This document shows positions 1-11,117 of a stretch of DNA of 64,000 nt, in pieces. The notes under the pieces were generated by a model, which saw nothing but the letters and a program-made list of their open reading frames with translations, did no database searches and was not told the origin of the DNA. How positions within the stretch are numbered: the stretch's first letter is position 1; every line of letters begins with the position of its first letter. The translations under genes were made by a program, and so were the position numbers. The DNA lies in the NCBI RefSeq assembly GCF_027887165.1, contig NC_077230.1, forward strand, positions 28,111,851-28,175,850, written 5' to 3'. The stretch is from Monodelphis domestica (lineage: Eukaryota > Chordata > Mammalia > Didelphimorphia > Didelphidae).

Positions 1-1680
1 TGCCTGACTATTGCTATACCACAACATTCCAAAACTTTTGGCCATGGGTCCAAAGACTGAATATCAATGTTCATTAAAAAGACAGCAACAGCAAGGTATC
101 ATGACAAAGAAGACATTTACATTACATATATATGGGCTGGTGACAAATAATTGGCAGTGGGACAAGGCAAACAGAATACATGACATGATCTTGTCAGATT
201 CTTTTTAGTAATGTAATCCTGAGAAAGTTATTTAACGTATCTATTTCCCAGTTTCTCCATTTATAAAATGTGGAGGTTGGTCTCAATGTTCTCCATGGTC
301 CTTTCCATTTTTAAATTTATGCTCTTATCACTTATGATAGTTACTCATAGGTATATATTTATGTGTATATATGTACACACATATCATATATGTTGAGAAT
401 TAAGACATAATAGAGATGTGTATAGCTTTATAGAGAGGTATATAAATGTATGTTCGAATTGAGTATTTATTATGCATGTATGTATGCATAATGGGTACAT
501 ATAAGTATTTTAAGTATAATATATGTACAAATAAGCATATACACATTACTATTAGAAAGTAAATATGTTAGCACATTTTTGTTCATGTAATTGTAGGCAT
601 ATAAGTGTTTTAATTGTGCCAGTATGATAGAACCAGTGATTTCCTACTGCGGCTTCCCTGAACCTGATGCATCTTTCTCCCCCTGATTGGCCTCAGGTTC
701 CTTGATGTAATTCTCTGGTTACAGACACAATTGAAGGACCCAGGAACAATAAAAATACATTAGATGCCAGGGGAAGAAATAAAGGTAATATGAGTCCCTC
801 CCCTAAGTGAATTTATATTGTAATGTTGAAGATGTATGTAATGTAATGTAAATGTATATAATGTAAATAATTCAGTACCCATAAATATATACAGAGTAGA
901 TGGTAAATAAATATGTCCTTAACCGTTAAGGGGCCTGGAAAAGGTCTCTCTTGAGGGAGATGACTTTTAAATTAGATCTCCCAGGAAAGCAAGAATTCTA
1001 AGAGGTGCAAGTAATGAGGGAGAGAATTCCAGGCAGAGCTACTGAGTATAGTGAGAACATTCTAGAAATGAAGTGCAATGGTAGAGAAACATTTAGTTAA
1101 GAATTACTCAACAGAAGAGTTTGCAGGGAAGTTTAAAGCATAAAAAAACCTGAAAAGTAGAAAGGAACAAGATTGTAAAGAGATATAAATGACCCTTACT
1201 CAAAAAAAAAAAGATTTTATACTTAATCTCAGAGAGAGAGTTTCATGAATTAAAAGAAGTAGCAGCAACAGATGTTAATGATTTTATGTAGGTTAACTGA
1301 CTAAGGGAGGAGAAATGTAAGACAAGCTTTCAGGTATTGCAATTTCAGTATTATGTTTTTCCAGGATGGGACACTTTAGCATGTTTGAACCAGAAGGAAA
1401 TGATAGGAAGTAGATGAATAATACAGAGAAAGGGTATATGATTTTGAGGAGAGAGAAGAGCAAGAAATGGGACCCAGTATATTGGTTGAGGGGTTGATAT
1501 GGTGAAAAGAGAATTCTTCAGATTAGAAAATAATGCCTTACCTTCTCTGATTCCACTTCATCATATAAAAATAGTTGGGGGGGGGTAGAGAGTATATGTC
1601 TTCATTGATTGACTTATTATTTTGATATGATAAAACTTCCCCATTAGATCATATGGGGCAACCAAAGATTAAAAGTTGTC
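1..1680. other. AT-rich intergenic sequence, no gene seen
   Basis: I see no convincing coding region here. The stretch is AT-rich with runs of TATA/TGTA-type low-complexity sequence around 340-560 and an A-run near 1201. The part from about 950 to 1440 has a moderately purine-rich composition that may be a very old interspersed repeat, but I cannot name it. Confidence 0.5.
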
Positions 1681-1689
1681 CCATCATTT

Positions 1690-2890
1690 CATATGTATTA
1701 AGTGTCAAAAAGAACTATTTTGTATTTTTAAGTTAAAATTTTCCCCCAATTACATATAAAAGACAGTTTCAAACTTTTTTCAAAGAATATTCAGTCTTTA
1801 ATTCTCTTCCACTATCCCTCCCCACCACTAAGCCACCCTTAACCTTGAGATATTGAGATATAATCATGCATAGATTTTACTTGTGCAATGATATAAAACA
1901 TTTTTTCATGTCAATCCTATTATAGAAAAAAAATTGAATAAAAATATTAAGAAAGAAAGTGCTTTGGTCTAAATTCAGACTATCAGTTTTTTTTTAATCT
2001 ATGGAAGCAGATAGTATTTTTTATCATGAGCCTTTGGGATAGTTTTAGTTCACTGTACTGCAGAGAATAAGTTATTTACAATTTTTCATTGTACAGTATT
2101 ACTGGGATTATGTACAATATTCTCCTGTTTCTGCTTATTTAATTTTACTTCAGTTCATATAAGTCTTTACAAGTTTTTTTTTTTCCTGAACTCCTTTTGC
2201 TTCTCACATCTTATAATACAATGGCATTCCATGTCAATCATATATTATAATTTATTCAACCATTCTCCAGTCGATGAGTAGTAACCATTCAATTTCTAAA
2301 TCTTTGCTCTCCCAAAAAAAAGAAATGCTTTAAATATTTTTGTACATATTAATACTTTGTCTTTTTTATCTTCCTTTGGGATACACTTTGCAATAGTATT
2401 TCTGGGTCAAAGGATAGATATTGTTTTATAGCCTTTTGGGCACAGGTCCAAATTGATCTCTAAAATGATTGAATAAGTTCACAATTCTCCTACATGTGCA
2501 ATCATGTCTCAGTTTTCCATATTCCTTCCAATTGTTGTCGTTTTCCTTTTCTGACATTGATAGCTAATCTGATAGATATGGGATGGTATCTCAAAGTTGT
2601 TTAATTTGTATTTCCCTAATAGGGATTTAGAGCATTTTGCATGAATAAAGCTTTAATTTTTTTGTCCAAGAACTGCCAGCTCCTATTCTTTGACCATTTA
2701 TCATTTGGGAATGATATATGTATATACTTATATATTCAACTCATTTCCCTATGTATTTGGGAAATGATGTTTTTTATTAGAGAGACTTCTTGAAAAAATA
2801 TTTTATCATTATAATTACTAGGTATTATCCTACATCTTCCTTTCCCTATTTATCCTGATCTCTCTCATTTCATTCTGACCATCCTCAAAA
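1690..2890 (-). mobile_element. Old L1 LINE fragment (3' UTR and ORF2 3' end), minus strand
   Basis: Read on the plus strand this is the reverse complement of an L1 3' end. It starts in a pyrimidine-rich 3' UTR and passes the block where short phrases recur in the other L1 3' ends of the window (a 'cattctccag' target block, 'aaatatttttgtac', 'tttgggcacaggtcc'). It then runs into the ORF2 3' region with the 'atttccctaatagggatttagagcatttt' type segment. It is more diverged than the L1 copies at 3.3, 9.0 and 10.3 kb and has no usable open frame, so it is an older insertion. Confidence 0.7.
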
Positions 2891-2904
2891 GTATTTTGTT
2901 CACA

Positions 2905-3105
2905 GAGGAGAGACTCTAAAGGAAACCCTAATGCAAATATTAACAACATAGCAATGGGTTCGAATCAAGAACACATGTAATACCCAGTGGAATCACGCGT
3001 TGGCTACGGGGGGTGGAGGGGAGGAAAAGAAAATGATCTTTGTCTTTAATGAATAATACTTGGAAATGATCAAATAAAATATTATAAAATTAAAAAATAT
3101 CTGGA
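2905..3105 (+). mobile_element. Short SINE-like retroelement with A-rich tail
   Basis: A plus-strand unit of about 200 bp ends in an A/T-rich tail containing AATAAAA-type sequence. A perfect-looking Pol III B-box-like string, GGTTCGAATC, lies at 2957-2966, which favours a SINE. The 3' half ('ggaggaaaagaaaatgatc' type) resembles a common marsupial L1-mobilised SINE or L1 3' end, and I cannot decide between the two. No clear A box was identified. It sits between two minus-strand L1 copies. Confidence 0.5.
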
Positions 3106-3271
3106 ACTGTTTAATTTTAGTCTTGCTAGGATAAAAAAGACTTTCCTCTTTTTTATGGTTTTAATTTGTGAACAAACCAAATCAAAAGAGCAAAAAATTA
3201 ATAAAAATTAATTTATGTCAAAAAAAAGTCTTTTGTTCACTCAATTTTCCCTGTCTTCTCAGCTCCCCACT

Positions 3272-4415
3272 TTAAATTTATTTATTTATATAATATTTTT
3301 CCATGGTTACATGATTTACGATTTTCCCTCCCTTTTTATTTCTCTTTCCTCTTTCCTTTCTCTTTCCCACTCCTAGAGATGACAAGCAATTCCACTGGGT
3401 TATACATGTATCATTGTTCAAACTCTATTTCCATGTTATTTACATTTGCAACAGAGTGATCTTTTAACATCAAAACCCTAATCATATCCACATTGAACCA
3501 CCTAATTGTTCATACGTTTTTCTTCTACATTTCTCACCTCACAGTTCTTTCTCTGGATGTGGATAGTGTTCTTTCTTATGAGTTCCTCTGGATTGTCCTG
3601 GATCATTGCATTGCTGCTGGTAGAAAAGTCTATTATATTTGATTGTGCAACAATGTATCAGTCTCTGTATACAATGTTCTCCTGCTTCTGCTCCTTTCAC
3701 TCTGCATCAATTCTTGGAGATCTTTCCAGCTCACATGGAATTCCTCCAGTTCATCATTCCTTTCAGCATAATAGTATTCCTTCACCATCAGATATCATAA
3801 TTTGTTCAGCTATTCCCCAATCAATGGACACCCCTTCATTTTCCAATTTTTTACCACCACGGAGAGGCTACAAATATCTTTGTACAAGTCTTTTTCCTTA
3901 TTATCTCTTTGGGGTACAAACCCAGCAGTGATATAGCTAGATCAAAGAGTGGCATTCTTTTATAGCCCTTTGAGCATAATTCCAAATAACCCACCAAAAT
4001 AGATAAACCAATAAACAAAAACTCCACCAGCAGTGTATTAGTGTCCCAATTTTGCCACATCCCCTCCAAAATTTATCACTTTCCTTTGCTACCATATTTC
4101 CCAGTCTGCTAGGTGTGAGGTGGTACCTCAGAGTTACTGTAATTTGCATTTCTCTAATCAGGAGGGATTTAGAATACTTTTATGTGCTTATTGATAGTTT
4201 TGATTTCTTTATGTGAAAACGGCGTATTAATGTCCCATGACCAATTGTTGACTGGGGAATGGCTTGATTTTTTGTAGATTTGACTTAGTACCTTAGTATT
4301 TGGGAAATTAAACCTTTTACAGAGAGATTTATTATAAAAATTAAAATTTTATATATATATATATATATATATACAAAATATTGTCCCAGTTTTTTGCTTG
4401 CCTTTTAATTTTGGT
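3272..4415 (-). mobile_element. L1 host element, segment 1 of 5 (3' UTR and ORF2 C-terminal region)
   Basis: This is the 3' end of a long minus-strand L1. The plus strand shows the reverse-complemented 3' UTR with its pyrimidine tracts (3330-3380). It then shows the conserved block seen in all young L1 3' ends of the window ('ctctggatgtggatagtg', 'tttgaagc...' region), and the ORF2 C-terminal segment containing 'atttgcatttctctaatca'. Frames are broken. A (TA)n run lies at 4352-4371. The L1 sequence stops abruptly at 4415 and resumes in register at 5260, so the material between is an insertion. Confidence 0.85.
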
Positions 4416-5259
4416 TGTATAAAAGAGAATTCTTTGTTTTCTGTGTCTATTTCTGAGTTTACACTTGTGAAAGGAAATCCTTTATTCCCTTTGTCTATTT
4501 TGAGTTAACACTTGGTTGGCAATAACTTAAATATCCCTACTTAGTACCTCACCAGATTGTTGTGAAGATATAATTCTCTCTCCTTTGTCTACTTTCAAAT
4601 TGAATAAACAAAAGCTTCAACACCCTATTTAGCACTAAGTGGAGGAGCTTGCAAACCACTGAGTGAATTCACACCTTCAGAAACTCAATCAACAAAGAAA
4701 CTTTGAACCCTTTTGATGAATATTCACCTCTCCAGAAGATAAGAAGTGGTTGCCACAAACACTGCCCTATGGGTAGTGCTGGGCAATTTGGAAGCTGTGA
4801 TTGGTCCTTGTGAAGAGGGGAAGGGACAAGAAGCCATTCTGAAAGGCCCTGAATTTCTGGAGCTAGGAAAGTCTACTTCAAGAAGAAGATTGGCTAAAGG
4901 AAGACAGTTGGCCTCAGGAGTCATCTTCAGATCCAGTCCTCATCTTGACTTATCTCATGGAGAGAAATTGGTTGAATGGATAGCTGGCTTTCCCTTCCTG
5001 TCTTCTGGAGAGAGTTTAATTCTGGTTGGAGATCAACAAGCCCTGGCTGAGTTGAACACCAGAGCAATATTTAGTTCAATAGGCTAATGTCTTCTTTAAC
5101 CTTTCGTATTTCTCTGCTTTCACTCTTTCAACCTCTTTTGTAAATAAAAGCTATTAAAGTAATTTTGACATTATGCAATAATACTTTGAATTGGTGACCA
5201 CAATAATCATTTGTAATCTTCATGTATTTTAGTCAAAATATTAAAAGTTAATTCTTACA
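4416..5259 (+). mobile_element. Solo LTR inserted in L1
   Basis: A block of about 844 bp interrupts L1 ORF2 and shares nothing with it. It begins TGTATAAAAG and ends TTCTTACA, so it has the TG...CA ends of an LTR. It carries an AATAAA-type polyadenylation signal near 5142 in plus orientation, about 115 bp before the end, as expected for R/U5. No retroviral internal region adjoins it, which points to a solo LTR left by LTR-LTR recombination. The 113-codon open frame at 4746-5087 inside it has no recognisable features and is probably chance. The exact ends are inferred from where L1 sequence breaks; a clean target duplication is not visible. Confidence 0.65.
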
Positions 5260-6199
5260 GTTCCATTGGATTTGCTTGTATAAAAACTATTTAATTTGAC
5301 ATAATCAAAGTCATTTTATATTTTGTAATGTTCTCTACCTCTTGCTTATTCTTAAATTCCTTCTTTTCCCACAGATCTGACAGGTATACTATTCTATATT
5401 CACTTAATTTATTTATGATTTCACTCTTTATATTTAAGCCATTTACCCATTTTGAATTTATCTTGGCGTGGGGTGTGAGATGTTGACCTAAACCTAATTT
5501 TTTTCCATATTGTTCTCCAATTTTCCCAGCAGTTTTTTTTTTTCAAACAGTGAGTTCTTGTCCCAAATGCTGAGATCTTTGGGTTTATCGATCACTAACT
5601 TGCTGAGATCATTTACCCCTAGTCTATTCCATTGATCCACCCTTGTGACAATACCATATTGTTTTGATAACTACTGCCTTATAGTACAGTTTCAGATGTG
5701 GTACTGCTAAGCCTCCATTCTTCACTTTAAAAAAAATTTCCCTTGATATTTTCAACTCTTGTTCTTCCACATAAACTTTATTATATTTTTTCTTATTAAA
5801 AAAAGGTTTTTGGTAAATTGATAGGAGTCACACTGAATAATTTGCATAGAATTATCATTTTTATTATATTAGCTGGTCCTACTCATGAGCAATTAATGCC
5901 TTTTCCAATTATTTAGATCAAGTTTTAATTGTATGAAAAGTGTTTTATAGTTGTGTTCATATAATTCCTATATTTATTTTTGGAAGATAGATATTTAATT
6001 GTTTAAATATTTTTATATTGTCTAGAGAGATTTTAAATGGAGTTTTTCTTTCTAACCCCTGCTGCTAAATTTTGTTGGAAAAATACAGAAATACTGATGA
6101 TTTGTGTGGGTTTATCTTATACTCTGCAATTTTGTCAAAGTTGTTAATTACTTCCACTAGCCTTTTAGTTGATTTTCTAGGATTCTGTAACTATGCCAT
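5260..6199 (-). mobile_element. L1 host element, segment 2 of 5 (ORF2 downstream of RT)
   Basis: L1 ORF2 sequence resumes in register with segment 1 and runs (antisense on the plus strand) through the region downstream of the reverse transcriptase core. The 'ttgttctccaattttcccagcag' type and 'tctgcaattttgtcaaagttgttaatta' type blocks, recurrent in L1 ORF2, are recognisable. It is not open for translation. The segment ends at the 'ccat' that is duplicated on the other side of the retroviral insertion (6196-6199 and 8374-8377). Confidence 0.85.
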
Positions 6200-6300
6200 T
6201 GTAACAGAGGCTGGCACTAGAGAAAAAGTTCTAGGCTGAAGATTACATGAAATTGATCACCTCAATAAGGGGAGGGCCCCAGGAGTGGAATCTAGATGAG
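6200..6300. repeat. Left inverted-repeat arm of the ERV-derived element
   Basis: Reads TGTAACAGAGGCTGGCACTA onwards. Its reverse complement matches 8276-8373 along nearly the full length with scattered mismatches and small indels. Shared internal blocks are 'gaaattgatcacct' and 'ccaggagtggaat'. Similarity fades after about 6300. Confidence 0.85.
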
Positions 6301-6362
6301 GAGAAGACTCTGGCTGGGAGCTCAGTGAGGGTCTCTTGGTCTTGAGAAATCAAAGAGAGAAG

Positions 6363-7490
6363 TTAGGAAAAAGACTTTCTCCTGAGGGTTACCCATTTTT
6401 CTAGCTGATGTGCAGAGTAAACATGGAGATTGCATCCCAGCACTAATTCATTAGCCTTTTTAACCATGAGGGCAGCAGCAGCAATGCTGTGCAGACAATG
6501 CACCAAGGCTTTTGCCACTGGGTCCAAAATTGTACCGTAATATGCAATAGGTCTTAAACTCAATCCTAGATATTGGGCTAGCACTCCAGAAGCTATATCC
6601 TTAGACTCATGGACATATAGATGAATATCTTTGTTATAACTTGGAATGCCAAGGGCTGGAGCTGTTATGATAGCTTGTTTTAAAGTGGACAGAACATGTA
6701 GATGTTCTTTTGTGAGCTTCAATGACTCCTAAACCCCATCTTTTGTCAGATCTGTGAGACACATGGAAATATGTGAATATCTTGAGATATAATGATGTGA
6801 GAACCCAGTAGGTCCCAGGAATGCCCTGAGTTGGTTTTTTGTACATGGAATAGCTAGTTTCTGTATTCTCTTACTGGATATTTTCCTGGTGCACTTTTCC
6901 AGGATAAAACCTACTTTTGGGAGAACCCATTGCAACTTTGTTTTTGAGACCTTATGTCCTCTATTCTACAATTCTATTAACAGCCTCTTTTAGTCTTCTA
7001 GGCATGTTTTTGCATCAGGGGATGCCAGAAGCAGATCAGCCACATAATGCACAGGCTTGCTATGTTTGAATTTTATATTTTCCAGGTCTCTTTTCAGCAC
7101 CTGGAAGAAAATCGATGCACTCTCAAAACAGCCCTGCACTAAACGAATCCAGCAGAGCTTATTTTTTTTCCATGAGGATGCAAACATATTTTGACTATTG
7201 GGATGGAGAGGAATCATAAAATATGCATTGCTTAAGTCAATTACGGTATATCATAATGCATTGCTAGGAATCTCAGAAATATTGTCATTGGGAGATGGTA
7301 TGATGGTATGAGTTTTCTTGATTATATTATTGATTGCTCTGAGATCCTGCACAAATCACCAATTTACTGTACCATCAGAATTTGGCTTGCTCTTTTTAAT
7401 AGCTAGTATTGGGCTATTATATTCTGACACTGTGTGTCTCAATATGCCGTGGTCCAGCAAGCTGTTGATAATAGGCTTCTTTTCTTAGCT
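6363..7490 (-). pseudogene. Retroviral reverse transcriptase (pol) relic
   Basis: The minus strand reads through RT in pieces. The N-terminal half of the fingers/palm lies around 7490-7220. The palm, with a degenerate active-site box, follows at 7217-6990; there the motif reads Y-V-A-D, so the first catalytic aspartate of the Y-x-D-D box is lost. A 'LG-x-TGF' type thumb segment is near 6800, and the connection towards RNase H ('LKQAIITAPALGIPSY') lies at 6722-6363. At least two frame changes and several stops separate the pieces, so no enzyme can be made. The same pol region recurs on the plus strand at about 18.26-18.70 kb, showing two copies of one ERV lineage. Enzyme role in the family: copies viral RNA to DNA. 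Confidence 0.8.
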
Positions 7491-7535
7491 TATAGTGAGG
7501 GATCTTGGGAGGTATAAAGTCTTCGACTTCTATCT

Positions 7536-8187
7536 TTACTGGTTGGACCGATTTAACCATTCCCACATCATTCTTATGTGCTGCCCATACACCCCGTGGA
7601 ATGTCTGTAGGAGTGTTATAAAGAGATGTAATAACCTGCTGCTGATGGTCTCATCAGGCTGTCCCAAAAATAATAGAGGATAATGTTTCAAGGATTGTTT
7701 TGGTAAGTGGAGGTATATGTTCCCTGATGGCTCACATTTTGAAGTTGCCCCAAGTTTGTTATGCACTTGTATAACTAGTAGATGTTTCAGGTTTTGTAGA
7801 TGTTATAGTGCAATATACCATCCCCTCTTTAGTTATTCCACCCTTATTCAATCCACTATTATTAACTAACTCTGTATCACTTTGGACCACTGTTGTCTGT
7901 GAGCTAACAGCTTGCTCAGAGGAAAGGTTTGTGTTTGTGTTCATTTCAGTTTGAGAACTGCTTGGGTGAGCTTTCACCATCAAAGACTCTTCTGTTCCCA
8001 CTCCCTCAAATTGTTTTGCAGTCTCTGGTTCAGGGAATAGAAAGTCATTGGAAGTTTGATGTTGATCTAACCCATCCCCAGGACTGGTACATTTGAATGT
8101 TATAGTGTTTTGTGGGTAAAAGTCTTTGGCTTTGGGGTTGGACTTTTGGTATGGAGAGGGGGAAAGAGAGGAAAACCCCCTTCTCAA
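7536..8187 (-). pseudogene. Pre-pol open frames of the ERV element (gag-pol spacer or protease region?)
   Basis: Two minus-strand open stretches overlap at about 7760: 142 codons at 8187-7759 and 76 codons at 7766-7536. The first is rich in Ser, Thr, Pro, Gln and Glu, has no motif I recognise and ends close to the second. The second leads towards RT. By position (upstream of RT, downstream of the missing gag) they should correspond to a spacer, protease or RT N-terminal extension, but I see no D-T/S-G protease motif. The low-complexity polar composition resembles a disordered linker. Function is not assigned. Confidence 0.45.
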
Positions 8188-8275
8188 AGCAGGATTCAGG
8201 GGAGACAGCAGATGTAATGAGTTGGCTCAGAGAGAGGAGAGGGGGTTTTAAGATTTTCCTCCTTCTGCCTTCCCT

Positions 8276-8373
8276 CCTCTGGATTCCACTCCTGGGACCC
8301 CTCCCCCCTCAAGGTGATCAATTTCACATACTCTTCAGCCTGGCAATTTTCTCTAGTGCCAGCCTCTGTCACA
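8276..8373. repeat. Right inverted-repeat arm of the ERV-derived element
   Basis: Inverted partner of 6200-6300. In the coding orientation of the element (minus strand) this is the 5' end, beginning TGTGACAGAGGCTGGCACTA, and would correspond to the start of a 5' LTR. The pre-pol frame begins less than 100 bp inside it, so the usual LTR, leader and gag are absent. Confidence 0.85.
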
Positions 8374-9040
8374 CCATCATATCATCTGCAAAGAGTGATA
8401 GTTTAGTTTCCTCATTGCCTACTTTAATGCCTTCAATTTCTTTTTCTTCCATAATTGTTACCACAAGCACTTTTAGTACAATATTAAATAATAGAGGTGA
8501 TAATGAGCACCCTTGCTTCACTGCTGATCTTATTGAAAGGCTTCTAACTTGTCCCCATTGCAAATGATACTTGCTGATGATTTTAAATATATATATATAT
8601 ATATATATATCTTATTATTTTTATGTAAGGTCCTCCTATACTTTCTAGTGTTTTTAGCAGGAATGGGTGTTTTATTTTGTCAAAGGCTTTTTTCTGCATC
8701 TATTGGGATAATCATGTGATTTCTGTTGACTTGATTATTCATATGGTTGATTGTGTAGCTGGTTTTCCTAATATTAAAGCATCCTAGAATTCCTGGTATA
8801 AATCCCACCTGGTCAAAGTGGATAATCCTTATGATTACTTGCTGGACTCTGATAGTATTTTATTTAAGATTTTTGCATCTATATTCATTGAGGAGATTGG
8901 TCTGTAGTTTTCTTTCTCTTTTTTTGGTCTGCCTGGCTTTGGAATCAATACCATATTTGTGTTATAAAGAGAATTTTTTTGACTCCTTTTTGCTAATTTT
9001 GTCAAATAAGTTGAATACTATTGAGATTAGTTGTTCATTT
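8374..9040 (-). mobile_element. L1 host element, segment 3 of 5 (ORF2 reverse transcriptase core)
   Basis: Antisense L1 ORF2 resumes straight after the duplicated ccat. The minus-strand frame at 8563-8369 contains the conserved RT stretch with KQGCSLSPLLFN and the active-site box FADDMMV, as in L1 reverse transcriptases. A (TA)n run at 8587-8610 breaks the upstream part. It ends at the target duplication of the next L1 insertion (gattagttgtt at 9025-9035). Confidence 0.85.
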
Positions 9041-10182
9041 TTTTCTGATTCTAATTGAAAAAGTTTTATTTAATGAATTAATTTAGAATATTTTCCTATG
9101 GTTACATAATTCTTGTTCTTTCCCTCCCCTCCTCCCAACCCTTTCCTATATCCAACAAGCAATTCCACTGGGTTTTACATGTGTCAGACCTATTTCCATA
9201 TTATTAATATTTGCACTAACATGATCATTTAGTATCTACATTCCCAATCATATTCCCATCGACACATATGATCAAGCATTTATTTTTTTTCTATGTTTCT
9301 ACTTCCACAGTTCTTTCTCTGGATGTGAATAACATTCCTTCTCATAAGTCCCTCAGAATTGTTCTGAACAATTGCATTCCTGATAGTGGAGAAGTACATT
9401 ACATTCGATTGTACCACAGTATATCCATCTCTGTGTATAACATTCTCCTGGTCCTGCTCCATTCTCTCTGCATCAATTCCTGGAGATTGTTCCACTTGAC
9501 ATGCAATTCCTCCACTTTATTATTCCTTTGAGCACCCTAATTTGATCACCAACAGACACTACAATTTGTTTAGCAATTCCCCAATTGGAGGGCATTCCCT
9601 CATTTTCCTTTTTTTTTTTTTGCCACCACAAAGAATGTGGCTATAAATATTTTTGTACAAGTCTTTTTCCTTATTATCTCTTTGGGGTATAAAACCAGTA
9701 GGGCTATGGCTGAATCAAAAGGCAGACATTCTTTTAAAGCCCTTTGGGCATAGTTCCAAATTGCCATCTAGAATGGTTGGATCAATTCACAACTCCACCA
9801 GTAATGCATTAATTTCCCAATTTTACCACATCCCCTCCAACAATTATTACATTCCTTTGCTGGAAATTTAGCCAATCTGCTAGGTGGGAGGTGGTACCTC
9901 AGAGGTTTTCTTTTATTTCAATTTCTCTAACCATGAGAGAATTAGAACACTTTTCCATGTGCTTATTAATAGTTTTGATTTCTTTATCTGAAAATTGCCT
10001 ATCCATGCCCCTTGCCTATTTATTAATTAGAGAATGGCTTGATTTTTTGTACAGTTGTACAATTTAGCTCCTTATAAATTTGATTAATTAAACCTCTGTC
10101 AGAGGGTTTTGCCATAAAGATTTTTTTTCCAATTTGTTGTTTCCCTTCTACTTTTAATTGCATTGGTTTTGTTTGTGCAAAA
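9041..10182 (-). mobile_element. 5'-truncated L1 inserted in L1 (3' UTR and ORF2 3' end)
   Basis: A second minus-strand L1 3' end. It begins in 3' UTR sequence (pyrimidine tract 9118-9150) and proceeds into the ORF2 C-terminal part, stopping near 'attggttttgtttgtgc'. A direct repeat of 'gattagttgtt' flanks it (9025-9035 and 10183-10193), with poly(T) on the 3' side, as expected for target-primed reverse transcription. The host L1 continues in register after 10183. No long open frame. Confidence 0.85.
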
Positions 10183-10272
10183 GATTAGTTGTTTTTTTTA
10201 ATGTTTGATATAATTCACTTCTGAATCCATCTGGCTTTGGGGATTTTTTCTTAGGAACTTTCTTTTTGTTTT
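10183..10272 (-). mobile_element. L1 host element, segment 4 of 5 (ORF2, start of RT domain)
   Basis: A short return of the host L1. The minus strand encodes the segment leading into RT ('ccagatggattc' type, the P-D-G-F motif). It is cut at about 10272 by the next L1 3' end. Confidence 0.7.
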
Positions 10273-11117
10273 CCATTTGAATAAGTTTATAGTCAATTTA
10301 GAACATTATTCCTTGGTTACAATAATCACATTATTTCCCTCCCTCCCCTCCACTGACTCTTCAGGCAGCCAATCCACAATTTCATTGGGTATTAATTGTG
10401 TCCTTGATCAGAACCTATTTCCATGTTGTTGTTTACATTAGGATATTCATTTAGAGTCTACATCCCCAACCATATCCCTTCCACCTATGTATTCAACAGT
10501 TGTTTTTCTTCTGTTTGTTTGTTTGTTTGTTTTTACTACAGCAGTGTTTCCTCTGGATGTGGATAGTGGTTTTTCTTGTAGGTTCCTCCAAGTTGTTCAG
10601 GATCACTGCATTGCCACTAATGGAGAAGTCCATTATATTCGATTGTACCACAGTGTATCAGTCTCTGTGTACAATGTTTTCCTGGTTCTGCTCCTCTCAC
10701 TCTGCATCAATTGCTGGAGGTTGTCCCAGTCCCCATGTAATTCCTCCACTTTATTATTCCTTTGAGCACAATAGTATTCCATCACCAACATATACCAAAA
10801 TTTTTTCAGTCATTCACTAAAAGAAGGGCATCCCCTCATTTTCCAAGTTTTTTGCCACTACAAAGAGCACAGCTATGAATATTTTTGTACATGTATTTTT
10901 CCTTATTTCCTATTATATTTCCTAATATATTTCCTATTATATCTCTTTGGGGTACAAACCCAGCAGTGCTATGGATGGATAAAAGGGCAGATAGCCTTTT
11001 AACACCCTTTGGGCATAGTTCCAAATTGCCCTTCAGAATGGTTGGATCAATTCACAACTCCACCAGCAATGCATTAATGTCCCAACTTTGCCACATCCCC
11101 TCCAGCATTCATTTACT
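10273..11117 (-). mobile_element. 5'-truncated L1 inserted in L1, with probable target deletion
   Basis: A third copy of the minus-strand L1 3' end, closely similar to 19543-20061 and 9041-10182. It includes a (TTTG)n expansion at about 10517-10540. Host L1 sequence on its left belongs to the start of the RT domain, while that on its right is already the endonuclease domain. About 1 kb of host ORF2 is therefore missing at this junction. No clean target duplication is visible, which fits insertion with deletion. Confidence 0.75.

Larger units (their letters stand above)
6200..8373 (-). mobile_element. ERV-derived pol element with ~100-bp terminal inverted repeats
   Basis: A 2,174-bp insertion splits the L1. 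It starts TGTAACAGAG and ends CTCTGTCACA, and is flanked by a 4-bp direct repeat, ccat, at 6196-6199 and 8374-8377. TG...CA ends with a 4-bp target duplication are typical of retroviral integrase. However, the two ends are inverted copies of each other for about 100 bp, whereas LTRs should be direct repeats. The interior is minus-strand retroviral: a spacer/pre-pol frame (8187-7759) and then reverse transcriptase up to the RT/RNase H connection (7490-6363). No gag, integrase or env is visible. It is a dead, internally deleted and rearranged provirus-like element. Class I (gammaretrovirus-like) affinity is an inference from the style of the RT motifs. Confidence 0.75.

Noticed and set aside
4746..5087. 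113-codon open frame as a gene
   Set aside because: It lies inside a probable solo LTR, lacks known motifs and has an overlapping antisense frame.
8112..8567. 151-codon plus-strand open frame
   Set aside because: It spans the ERV arm and the L1 junction and is antisense to both; a chance fusion frame.
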